Part shown: piece by piece, positions 25,301 to 31,441 of the stretch
How the letters are laid out: each line of letters begins with the position of its first letter
Position numbering within the stretch: position 1 is the first letter of the stretch
Origin: a virus
DNA length: 41,595 nt
Reading direction: 5' to 3' (one strand)
IMG/VR virus record: IMGVR_UViG_3300025132_000092
Coordinates: 1-41,595 of that record
Program-made: the position numbers and the translations under genes
Notes under the pieces: generated by a model
The model's input: the letters and a program-made list of their open reading frames with translations, nothing else
Told to the model about the DNA's origin: nothing
Database searches by the model: none

Positions 25301-27619
25301 GACACCGCCCCGACCATTGAATGGCCGGACGCAAATGAACGCGATGTCGTGTGGCACCTCATTCCCTCGGCCAACATGCTTCAGCACTTCAAGTCCGATG
25401 CGGCCCGTCGCGATCGCAACGGCGTGCTGAATGCCTTCGTGGACGCACGTTATTCACAAAGCACCCACCCCGGCGGTGGCGAGTCCATATCTCAAACAGA
25501 AACGGTGTATGCCACCGACGACACCTTCGCCCTTGACCCCTACTTCCGGCGCGATAAGGACGTTGAGGCGGTCAGGAAACAACCGGACTACGCTCTTGCC
25601 GCCCTTGGACCCCGAACCACCATCAAGTTCGACACAGGGACCGCGCTTATTGTGGAAGACGCTACGGCCTTCTCCAAAACCGGCTACCTCGTCATCATCG
25701 GGCTGACCGGCTCAGTGCGCTATTCGTCACGAACAGAAACGAAGTTCACCATCCTTTCAGCGACGGGACAGTGCAGTTCAATTGCAGATTTGGCGGGCTA
25801 CGAATTGCGTCAGGGCGTGGCTGCTTCTACGGAAGTGGCGACTATCGCTCATCTGACACCGCCTATCGTTCCCCTCGTCGTGCTTCCGTCTTTGGTGGAC
25901 AACGCGGTGAGCGTCGGCATGGTGCTGAGCGACAAATGGGATGCGACAAGCAGCGACGACTCAGCGAATTATGCGACAAATATGGCCTACCGCGGTATCG
26001 GCCACTACAACCCCTCAGACTTCATCATGCTTAGCCCTCAGCGTTTCGTGCTGAGCGACGGGCAGAATGGCGGGTTCGTGTCCTATCGTCACGCACCGGG
26101 CACAGGCGGCCTTCTCACACCATATGTGGACGGGCGACCGATCAACACCTTTTCGCCCCCCTATCTAATCGATGAGATGCAGCAGCGTTGGAGGGTTGCA
26201 GGGGTTCGCAACGACGACGACACAGAAGTTCTCTTCCGCAATCTGAACGCAGAAACGCTCAGTGCAGCGGGTATGGGCATTGGTGCGGTGCGCTTTGGTC
26301 AGCACATGGGCGTTGGTGTTCGCACCAGTGACGCTGCACTCATGTTGCTCAACGACTTGGCTTCCGCTATCCCCGGTGCAGACCTCACCATCTTCAACAT
26401 TCAACACGAACAAGCCACAACGGACGCGGGCGTTTATGCCGACTATTCGTCATCAAACATGAGCCTGACCGCTGCTCGCACGGCCTTCCTATTCAGTCAC
26501 CCGTCACTACGCGACATGCTCATGCACAGTGCCTCTTTCATCAGCCGAAAGGGCCGAGGCATTGGTGTCATGGATATTCTGCGCGATCTGTCGCGTATCG
26601 ACGGACACCAATTGTCCCTCAGTGAAAACGGTTTGCTCATCTATTCACCGGAAGTGTTCACGGGCAAGGAACGACGTGTGGGAACGAGCAGCGGCCCGCG
26701 AAACATCACTGTCAGCACAATGCTTGAGATGGCGAACCGTGTTATCGTGGAGGGCGATGCGGTGGCTCAGAATGAGGTTATCCGTGGTGACGTGCGCGAC
26801 ACCGAGAAAATGCGCGAAATGGGTGGTCCGGGCGGTGAAGAAGGTGTTGAGCGCACCATGAAAGTCACCGTTCCGGGTGTGCGGGAGCGGAATGTGGCCC
26901 TTCGGCTCGCCAAAGGATTGCTGCGTCGTTCGACGCAGGGCTCGTCCCTCATTCGTGTTGAAGGGTTGCTGCAATCTACCGACATCCGACCCGGTGAAAT
27001 CCTCAACGTGGACTTTTCGATGGAGAACATTCGGGGTGAGTTTGCCGTGTTTGAGGTGCGGCACGACTACGCCACGGGTATGACCGACCTCATCATCGGG
27101 CAATACGAAAAGGGAATTGAGGGGCTGATTGCCGACCTTCAGTCATCTACGGCCTCCGTGCAGGAAGAAGATCCAACGCGCACCAAAGAGCAATTCTCAA
27201 TCTCACTCAACGCTCCTATTCGCGTGGTGTCGGCTCAGCGCGTTCTGACGCGATTTGTGAACGGCACACGTTTCTTGATTGGGGCGCGGCACCGTGGTGA
27301 GCCAACGACCCACCAATTGGGAACCATTGGTGTGCGTGGAGGGCGCACAGGCGTGACGAAAAATGGCGCAGTGACCGCAGGTTCCACAACCAACTTGGCC
27401 GTGAACGGAACCGACGCTACGTTGCGCTATTCACAACACGATGCCGTGTTGAATGATGCACACGCTTTGGTCGGCTTTGTTTCGTCGGTGGCGGCGACCT
27501 CCATCACCCTCTCGGCAAACAACATCGTGGCTATTGCAGATGGGGATAATTTGCGGGTAGCATCAAAAAGGATGGACCCCGTGGGTCACTCAAAGAGCGT
27601 TTTCTACGAGGTGCGTTGA
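19361..27619 (+). CDS. Giant baseplate hub / tail spike protein
   Basis: A 2752-residue protein, the longest gene of the window. ATG 19361 overlaps the preceding TAA and starts MVIRTYPQREYPADRR; an upstream in-frame ATG at 19295 would overlap the previous gene. The first ~2250 residues are unrecognised beta-rich sequence with several copies of a small module (near 19,826, 20,750, 20,985 and 25,620). The last ~480 residues look like a tail hub core: LRDLSRIDGHQLSLSENGLLI, then STMLEMANRVIVEGD, then LLQSTDIRPGEILNVDF and EVRHDYATGMTDLIIGQYEKG. This order resembles gp27/late-control-D type hubs, which close the tail tube. A final beta-module (27,371-27,570) follows the hub. The next gene starts on the base after its stop. 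Confidence 0.65.
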   Translation: MVIRTYPQREYPADRRTFGSDEGRPASGYFSLHFTYPDTEYDDATVVTWAGGSSANDLGMHFLVRTPLATSSAPANTDNFFVIDLKTAGFNLGTESAARMIAAAINSSRDHQTGAHSRGRYLRAKYQRMSGKASYTGKNVNSNRLSTGDLKTTSDYTAGSTNTLSLTQVPVPANYEYYVGDSLYTAGANSRYIGTIRDVYSGANPWTVVLDAPIAIDLPSNTLIRNDRLHLNFQTVTDVPTHHLPTDIPQQGTITDSSGNTLRYDGWSIVQTFTFDNPTTQGGEIVFRVVDYDTAANITGTASFTINNEVEQQHTVVVTWESDTPTGGGYWGTANGGPIIQGLGAPIPVWHMAAKPMDGGNMGLPDVGHESRGAQPSALSGHGYSRFSIEGLNSCYLPSLPPPDMPFDGPSIMGEAAADPFQWTGLNDQRNAVESDELLIEEPEFGVRMDDRNVITTDCIVSTNNASGLGVGTTEVKVLAPNTDFRTHFDVGDVIYSSEGEAIGTISAIEETHDTSFDVLGPRERDSGWLCNTSTSTSTPNLPVDKDPTSDPSPWAVGDVVLDERGHEYGIISAFASFQITLSANLTKNIAAGTRLYRRQALTTPASSGLAYTQEDFDDGRQVLLYNAGGLNITDKESFGDGTSFDSYATDNHPRLMVSDAGDKYAKITLPTAYTGLALSGNFGTMKVTNFYGEIPANQSIYRACVKITISSSTIVLRNGQSLFKAPPNADWAVALENGHQIPGRFATFSNAHDERHAQMGNLRASSVNAAKAVGKFGLKSEKATITTASDSFTGAQGYVCRPFRTTRTVNTERVRGLIIPNEEMVWENLSVVDDKGQELVLQGGSPFGTVIKDYTHNANRVNPATGTETPLPSTVGSGVDSNLSINLPSQDAIPGNILVRSGHDRVQAWSNLSWGMGGLSAPTTEEAGVREANNQTTSFDTHDRVLHFHPVRILHDDMASKFGLTPNTTPGAVPSGTTRLYAAHRLSDHTERGSVLKETQNGVEQTYTHPHHRIRFGRQGHHFITPLTTRGTPKALRRQLHRSHGSAYTLLFEAESEHKHWGFQSVYNGGSAPPSSTLYYLDSLEVKSETYNTGSFASDGFPMGEIEGRGLPNWRRYDGTAPQEQIDVLFAPGQVHTKVEGATEQARWVSAYTGKDGSGPYSAALTQGPVSIQVSVARTVNNRHNAGEEFALNGFMVSNYLLMGGRPPPAWVDHAHEDSGSDPFVYSTMGLAPGWRTPRVATEIATVPPLLTHDPDLVNASAVPVASDDTGSSFNATDAHQDLALLGPSDTNSGATPDAFLCTWTAEYAHPALLGTVREQYMTFRYRQAGMPNAVQQPSVRGLYLRNAHETASSGIDHGMAFERIYAFQWLQQYGYNGLNAGGHGTNWGQRAAGAVLMGHSGLREANGTLELLPQFTTTGESHRFSRGEGIGDGLSPRKVPTRRVLDSDGTQDWNVVVAVHDPLVAIDWSRRLPVRAFGFRNASDALNMLAGDPAETSTSMDAILRSARFDGGKHDSLNDLPTGGDWPWATGTTYTGVERTAPIGFVVSQQTNEAHDGQGFNRLSNAPWAQGERRVGMGRVLQHEMLGVVNPRAMPAGLMDAHRTEFATITGSSAKFMEAKSVNTGSDPIIGLNHHSGDKAKAADSVEAVLQASEFGASVGSEFYHHKGSNLHLNAHPVDVKTATQEHFPAVGWGTSKNMPDTTQAERGTLPIPLHEIADHRQVQSDLSPRLGLNVETETERSEGRNTDYMVTSTKAVSLHSDLAVGQIFPITPSWVQETRWTKTGASKGSITTTAARPNETYGGRSDPNQRNAKPKWTLNEDTDLSALSNPFSDDIQQANGAGIRDHWAVRGSADLPPWGGVFILRKTWLERREEGDLLRTRQGGTNATAKAQIAQPVRRYADYIVRMVRPLKVFGYTSENDSDGTLMNQDGWLLGPYATITEAGSKDQPFTRDKRYGMFESSTNSQGGDIQGISSPYDTAPTIEWPDANERDVVWHLIPSANMLQHFKSDAARRDRNGVLNAFVDARYSQSTHPGGGESISQTETVYATDDTFALDPYFRRDKDVEAVRKQPDYALAALGPRTTIKFDTGTALIVEDATAFSKTGYLVIIGLTGSVRYSSRTETKFTILSATGQCSSIADLAGYELRQGVAASTEVATIAHLTPPIVPLVVLPSLVDNAVSVGMVLSDKWDATSSDDSANYATNMAYRGIGHYNPSDFIMLSPQRFVLSDGQNGGFVSYRHAPGTGGLLTPYVDGRPINTFSPPYLIDEMQQRWRVAGVRNDDDTEVLFRNLNAETLSAAGMGIGAVRFGQHMGVGVRTSDAALMLLNDLASAIPGADLTIFNIQHEQATTDAGVYADYSSSNMSLTAARTAFLFSHPSLRDMLMHSASFISRKGRGIGVMDILRDLSRIDGHQLSLSENGLLIYSPEVFTGKERRVGTSSGPRNITVSTMLEMANRVIVEGDAVAQNEVIRGDVRDTEKMREMGGPGGEEGVERTMKVTVPGVRERNVALRLAKGLLRRSTQGSSLIRVEGLLQSTDIRPGEILNVDFSMENIRGEFAVFEVRHDYATGMTDLIIGQYEKGIEGLIADLQSSTASVQEEDPTRTKEQFSISLNAPIRVVSAQRVLTRFVNGTRFLIGARHRGEPTTHQLGTIGVRGGRTGVTKNGAVTAGSTTNLAVNGTDATLRYSQHDAVLNDAHALVGFVSSVAATSITLSANNIVAIADGDNLRVASKRMDPVGHSKSVFYEVR
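19826..20052 (+). repeat. Recurring virion beta-module, copy in the N-terminal part of the hub protein
   Basis: The encoded segment reads YTAGSTNTLSLTQVPV, then YYVGDSLYTAGANSRYIGTI, then WTVVLDAPIAIDLPSNTLIRND. It has the same layout as the copies at 18,933 and 27,371: TAGST, VGD turn, 'iGti' strand, hydrophobic strand with L at every other position, and a closing 'l..ndrL' strand. It is one of several such modules in this gene. Confidence 0.5.
27371..27570 (+). repeat. Recurring virion beta-module, copy at the C-terminus of the hub protein
   Basis: The encoded segment reads VTAGSTTNLAVNGTDATL, then LVGFVSSVAATSITLSANN, then GDNLRVASK. It follows the hub core directly and ends 16 codons before the stop. 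The 'vgfVssv..tsITLsann...i.dgdnLrv' pattern closely matches the segment at about 20,985-21,165 in the same protein (FASFQITLSANLTKNIAAGTRL). Confidence 0.5.
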
Positions 27620-27961
27620 ATGCCGGTGCTTGATGGGATTAAGGCGGAATTGGCGGCTCACCTGCAAACGCTTGTCACCAAGATGAGCCTTGGGACGATC
27701 GGCGGACGGGCTACGAGCCGTGACGGCGGGGCAGGAAACGTCGCATTCAGTGTGACGCCCACCGTTCAGCGCATTGACGATAGGGCAGTTTCCATCACCG
27801 GCATTTTCGACACGCAGCACATCGCCTCAAACGACGTGAAAGAAGTGGTGTTGCATGGGGCAACTCCACTCGATAGTCCTGCTTTTCGTGCTTCCTTTAT
27901 CCCTATCAGCAAGAACGCAACCAATGAGATTCGCATTGATGTGGTCATGGAGGTGCGCTGA
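27620..27961 (+). CDS. Small baseplate/tail protein, unknown
   Basis: A 113-residue protein starting MPVLDGIKAELAAHL, immediately after the hub stop. An N-terminal amphipathic helix (residues 1-22) is followed by beta-rich sequence (GNVAFSVTPTVQRIDDRAVSITGIFD) and a C-terminal strand pair (NATNEIRIDVVMEVR). Small proteins of this type often follow the hub gene in archaeal tailed viruses, but no family is recognised. Its stop overlaps the start of the next gene (TGATG), which suggests coupled translation. Confidence 0.6.
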   Translation: MPVLDGIKAELAAHLQTLVTKMSLGTIGGRATSRDGGAGNVAFSVTPTVQRIDDRAVSITGIFDTQHIASNDVKEVVLHGATPLDSPAFRASFIPISKNATNEIRIDVVMEVR

Positions 27962-29061
27962 TGGGGACAACGGGGATTGGTGAAGGTCACGAAAAGACGG
28001 GCACAGGAGCCACATGGCAGGCGGATGGGCTGCGCGACACCGACGTTCTCTCGACGGCCACCTTAACCGGCTTCCTTGAGCGAGGGCTTGGGAACGGCGT
28101 TGTGCCCGTCACCATGACCAATTATGGCTCTGACGCCTCTCGCAACAACCCGATTAGTGGAAATGCCTGCGTCCGCCCAAATACGGGAGGCGCGTCCAAT
28201 TCTATTTTTGTGGACACTGGTGTGGTGTGCCTCGATGGGGCTTTCTACAACGTCGGAAGTGCCTCGGCATTCAATTTCAACACATCTTCCTACTACAACG
28301 CACGCTTCAACGCGGGAGGCATGGTCCTGCCTTCTGCGCTGAATGAGGAATGTTGGGTGCTCGTGATTGTGGACCCTGAACTCACAGGGACGAACAACAT
28401 TGGTTTGGTTTGCGGCACCGTCGTGAACACTTCAACGGGCATCTATCCGCAGATGCCGTCGAGCCACCTCATCAAACAATCGTGCATCCTCGCAGCCATT
28501 CGCGTCACCTACGGTTCGCCTCTTGTCGTCGCCTCGGTCGAAGACAAGCGTGTTTTCATTCGCGGGGGTCCGTTGCCCCTAACGGCACTGTTCAACAGTT
28601 CATCCGCAGGGACAGACCCGCTCAACGACTATGGGACGAGCCCTACCCTAACGGCAGGCAACCTACCCATCACCAACTTAGGTCTGCTTTATGCACGCGA
28701 TCCGGGCGGGTCACTCCCCGGTGCCGGTCAGACGCACCTCTATTTTGCTGACGACCAAGGAACGGCGCACCAAATCACCCCTCTTCCAAGACAGGACAAA
28801 CAAACCATCGCCTACACGGGTGTTGGCAGTGGTGGAGCACTCACCTACACTCCGATTGCTGCACCATCCACGGGTGGCGAGCACGTCATCAGCGCGGTTT
28901 GGTTTGGCTCTGGCTCGACAAAGATGTGTCCTCTCCGCGAAGTCATCCACTACACGGTGTCAGGGAAAAACATCGTTTTCACAGATCTCGCAACAACCGT
29001 CGCTTCCCCCCTCGGTCCCCTCGGCATCGGTGAAGTGGTTTTCACCTACATGTATGGGTGA
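27961..29061 (+). CDS. Putative baseplate or tail fibre protein
   Basis: A 366-residue protein, preceded by GAGGTGCGCTG. Residues 1-100 are Gly/Asn/Thr-rich with a VDTGVVCLDGAFYNVGS segment. The middle has beta strands (ECWVLVIVDPELTG, then GLVCGTVVNTSTG) and a VEDKRVFIRGGPLPLTAL motif near residue 190. The C-terminal ~90 residues (QTIAYTGVGSGGALTYTPI to VIHYTVSGKNIVFTDL) look like a beta-sandwich tip. Such a mix is common in baseplate-attached fibres. Location downstream of the hub supports a receptor-facing role; there is no catalytic motif. Confidence 0.55.
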   Translation: MGTTGIGEGHEKTGTGATWQADGLRDTDVLSTATLTGFLERGLGNGVVPVTMTNYGSDASRNNPISGNACVRPNTGGASNSIFVDTGVVCLDGAFYNVGSASAFNFNTSSYYNARFNAGGMVLPSALNEECWVLVIVDPELTGTNNIGLVCGTVVNTSTGIYPQMPSSHLIKQSCILAAIRVTYGSPLVVASVEDKRVFIRGGPLPLTALFNSSSAGTDPLNDYGTSPTLTAGNLPITNLGLLYARDPGGSLPGAGQTHLYFADDQGTAHQITPLPRQDKQTIAYTGVGSGGALTYTPIAAPSTGGEHVISAVWFGSGSTKMCPLREVIHYTVSGKNIVFTDLATTVASPLGPLGIGEVVFTYMYG

Positions 29062-29067
29062 TTTAGC

Positions 29068-29262
29068 ATGAAATACCGTTCTAAGGTCGAACAGACCTGT
29101 CCCGGTTGCAGCGAGGCAGTTCTCGCCGTGCGTATCAACGGCTTTTACGCAGGTTCCCGCGACCGTATCTTCATATGGGAATGCCCGACGTGTGGTGAAC
29201 TGTGGAAGAAGGCACGACCCCGCCTGAAGACCGAGCCTTTGGGGTCGGTTGGTCTGTCGTAA
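29068..29262 (+). CDS. Small zinc-ribbon protein
   Basis: A 64-residue protein with two CxxC knuckles, CPGC (residues 11-14) and CPTC (residues ~39-42), separated by two beta strands (AVLAVRINGFYAGSRDRIFIWE). This is a classic zinc ribbon. The C-terminus is basic (LWKKARPRLK). GGTGATTTAGC lies before the ATG. It may bind nucleic acid or a host transcription component. It overlaps the next gene by 61 bases in another frame. Confidence 0.65.
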   Translation: MKYRSKVEQTCPGCSEAVLAVRINGFYAGSRDRIFIWECPTCGELWKKARPRLKTEPLGSVGLS

Positions 29263-29477
29263 AGGGCAAGTTCCGCGGTTATTCACGCAACCCCATGGAA
29301 GGGCGTGCTGAACGACAGGCGAAGCGGCGTTCCTATTCCGTTTCACGAAAAAACAAGGAAAAGAGGACTCGGGCTCGCTATTCTCGCGGCAAAAAGCGCG
29401 GGTCAGGTAGTGGCGCTCGCCCAAAGATGCGACGGGATCTTGGCGCGGGTGGCGGTCGTGTAGCCCGCGATCGCTGA
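29202..29477 (+). CDS. Very basic small protein overlapping the zinc-ribbon gene
   Basis: A 91-residue protein. The GTG at 29202 is preceded by GGTGAACT, a plausible ribosome binding site. An alternative ATG at 29295 would give 60 residues and no overlap. From residue 32 on the chain is extremely rich in Arg, Lys, Gly and Ser (AERQAKRRSYSVSRKNKEKR, then RGKKRGSGSGARPKMRR), with no acidic cluster. It is probably disordered and binds nucleic acid. It could neutralise packaged DNA or act as a small nucleoprotein. It is the last gene of the + strand block and ends 15 bases before the facing gene. Confidence 0.5.
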   Translation: MEEGTTPPEDRAFGVGWSVVKGKFRGYSRNPMEGRAERQAKRRSYSVSRKNKEKRTRARYSRGKKRGSGSGARPKMRRDLGAGGGRVARDR

Positions 29478-29492
29478 GCAATTCGTCACAAG

Positions 29493-30677
29493 TCAGAACA
29501 GTTTCGACTGTGTGTCTGTTGGGATATTGCGCGTAGCGATAACCTCGACCTGTGGATTTTTGTTGCCCTTCGGCTTACGCATCCATGGGTGGATGGTGTA
29601 GCCGTATTCCTTCATGGCGTCGATGTAATCATCCAAAGGCTGCAAAGTGTTCTTGTCGTAGAGGTAGTTCGACAAAATGACCGGCCCCTCGTGCTCAGCA
29701 CCAATCCTTAGCGTTTCCATTTGCAGATCGTCGAGGGTTTTTCCTGCTCCCTGTTCATCCGAGCCACCATAATTGATATCGCGGCTGATGTAAGGTGGGT
29801 CGAGATAAAGCAGGTGCTCGTCCGTCAGGTGACGAGCCGTATCAGTGATACTGCCGGTGTGAATATCCACGTTGGCGAGTCTTTCCGCATACGGTCCGTA
29901 ATCAAGCGAACCTACCTCCCAAGGCATCACGCGATAATTGCTTCCGGTTCCGGCTCGGCGGAATGAGGGCTTCTTGATGCGGCCTTCTGTGTAGCCCGCC
30001 GTTTCGCTTCCCCAAGGCTCGTATTGGAACAAACCGTTGCGTTGCTGAAGATTTGTGCCGAGCAACAGACGTGCGAGTTCCTGCGATTGATGACCTGCGA
30101 GTCTTTGCCCGTCCACGTCGCGCCGTTCCCGCAATTCGTTCATGCGATCTACCATTCCCTGCATTTCTTCGGGGTCGCCGGGAAAGCGCACTTCCCCAAT
30201 GCCCTGTTTGAGATTCTGCATGAGGTTTGTGAGGTCGGGGTTGATGTCAGCATACAGGCCGCGAGCCTGTGGGTCATTCATGCCGAAAATGAATGAGCCG
30301 CTGCCGCCAAACAATTCAGCAGGTATGAAGTCGCCATCGAGTTCCTGTCGGATGCCTCGCAAGTGAGGCATGATGAGAGTCTTCCCACCAATCCAATTCA
30401 GCGGGGCCGGAAGCATGTTGCCTTCGGGGTTGGCGAATCCCTGAAGGTCCGAAAATCCAATTCCTTTATCGCGCACGGCTTTCCAAGGAACCTTCGTCGT
30501 TTTCCCCTCCTTCCACGGAAGAGAGGGCAATTGTGTTCCGGGCTTGTATTGGCTCAAAAGAGATTGGATTTCGGGGTCTGCTTCCCTGATGTCGGAAAAG
30601 GCCCTACCTCCCCATACGCCCGATTTCAAGACGGACCACCCGCCCGTCATAGCCTCGGTGTGGCCCCACACGTTCAT
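29493..30677 (-). CDS. D12-class (Dam-like) DNA adenine N6-methyltransferase
   Basis: A 394-residue protein that transfers methyl from S-adenosylmethionine to adenine in DNA. The family order is clear: NWIGGK (residues 94-99), ELFGGSGSF (121-129, cofactor loop), ADINPDL (143-149) and the catalytic DPPY (293-296). Between these lies a target-recognition region. Compared with typical Dam enzymes (260-300 residues, NWxGGK near the start) there is an extra N-terminal segment of about 90 residues with tryptophans (GGWSVLKSGVWGGRAF). The last five residues are QSKLF, resembling a clamp-binding peptide. It is the last gene of the replication block. The recognised site cannot be told from sequence; protection from host restriction is a usual role. 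Confidence 0.85.
   Translation of the reverse strand: MNVWGHTEAMTGGWSVLKSGVWGGRAFSDIREADPEIQSLLSQYKPGTQLPSLPWKEGKTTKVPWKAVRDKGIGFSDLQGFANPEGNMLPAPLNWIGGKTLIMPHLRGIRQELDGDFIPAELFGGSGSFIFGMNDPQARGLYADINPDLTNLMQNLKQGIGEVRFPGDPEEMQGMVDRMNELRERRDVDGQRLAGHQSQELARLLLGTNLQQRNGLFQYEPWGSETAGYTEGRIKKPSFRRAGTGSNYRVMPWEVGSLDYGPYAERLANVDIHTGSITDTARHLTDEHLLYLDPPYISRDINYGGSDEQGAGKTLDDLQMETLRIGAEHEGPVILSNYLYDKNTLQPLDDYIDAMKEYGYTIHPWMRKPKGNKNPQVEVIATRNIPTDTQSKLF
29498..29511. terminator. Short UUCG hairpin at the convergent gene junction (weak)
   Basis: ACAGT-TTCG-ACTGT forms a five-base-pair stem with a UUCG tetraloop in + strand RNA. It begins 21 bases after the end of the last + strand gene and lies within the 3' end of the facing methyltransferase gene. 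There is no run of T after it, so a factor-independent terminator is uncertain. It may only slow or protect the 3' ends of the converging transcripts. Confidence 0.25.
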
Positions 30678-30680
30678 GAC

Positions 30681-30863
30681 TCACTCCACTCCCCAATGAA
30701 TTGTTCGCTTCCTCGGCTTCTCCTTGGGAACGGGTTCGGGGGGTTGCGGATCTGCGTCATAGCAGCGTTTTGAGATGCAGCCTCCCGAGTTGCACCTTGG
30801 TCGCTTAGCGATAGACCACTTCAGTTGTCCACAATTCGTGCATTCGACCCAACGCCAAGGCAT
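30681..30863 (-). CDS. Small Cys-rich zinc-binding-like protein
   Basis: A 60-residue protein. The ATG at 30863 follows GGAGGAAGAATA and overlaps the TAA of the gene before it. A longer in-frame extension to 30977 would overlap that gene heavily and lacks such a site. Visible features are CTNC (residues ~8-11), then CNSGGC and C in KRC, about five Cys in 25 residues, then a Pro/Lys/Glu-rich tail (PQPPEPVPKEKPRKR). A single zinc site with a basic disordered tail is likely. The function is unknown. Confidence 0.6.
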   Translation of the reverse strand: MPWRWVECTNCGQLKWSIAKRPRCNSGGCISKRCYDADPQPPEPVPKEKPRKRTIHWGVE

Positions 30864-31441
30864 TATTCTTCCTCCGTGCTCAACCAGTCCACTTCTGCGT
30901 GGGCCTTCTTTCCTGTTTGTGGATTGGGAAAGCGAAGTCGCTTTTTCTTGGCGACCGCGTGGAACAGACGGCGGCAAGCCCCCGCAGTGCTGAGAGCCGT
31001 CCTCGCCATCAAAACATGCCTGCCGCTTCGGAACATAGCGAAGGTCTGCAAATAGCCAACGATGGAGTAGAAACGGTATGCGTCGAGGGTGATGTTCGCG
31101 GCGACCAATTCAGTGAGAGAATATCTCTTGCCTTCGTTTTGAAGGACTTCTGCGCTAACGCTCTTCGCCTCCTTCAGAATGTCGAATGTGTCGTTTGCGG
31201 GGAACTTCTCGGGTAAGTTGTGCCCGACGTAAGAGAGGTCGGGGTCAAAGGATGAGAGGCGGAGGATCTCGCATTTCAGAACGCGCTCTATGTGCCGCGC
31301 CTTCTCATCGCTCCACATGTCCGTGTAAATCGTGTGCCGGTCGCCAACGACGGCAATAAGGATGATTTCGGCATCACCACGATAGCCTGCCGCTTCGATG
31401 TTCGCATCGAATACGGCGCAGACTCCTTCTCTTTGGTTCAT
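30863..31441 (-). CDS. RNase H/DEDD exonuclease-fold protein, probably inactive
   Basis: A 192-residue protein. The ATG at 31441 overlaps the TGA of the AAA+ ATPase gene (ATGA) and follows GGGGTGCTTCGTC; upstream extension is not needed. The order of segments matches stand-alone RNase H-like (DEDD) exonuclease domains related to the PolB exonuclease: VCAVFDANIE, ILIAVVGDRHTIYTD, YVGHN, FDILKEAKSV, NEGKRYSLTELVAANI, and an ending LRFPNPQTGKKAHAEVDW. The acidic residues normally required are mostly changed: the first motif reads FDAN, and the 'Y(C)..DV' helix reads TALSTAGACRRLF. It may therefore act as a structural subunit. The assignment is by pattern and is moderate. Confidence 0.5.
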   Translation of the reverse strand: MNQREGVCAVFDANIEAAGYRGDAEIILIAVVGDRHTIYTDMWSDEKARHIERVLKCEILRLSSFDPDLSYVGHNLPEKFPANDTFDILKEAKSVSAEVLQNEGKRYSLTELVAANITLDAYRFYSIVGYLQTFAMFRSGRHVLMARTALSTAGACRRLFHAVAKKKRLRFPNPQTGKKAHAEVDWLSTEEE

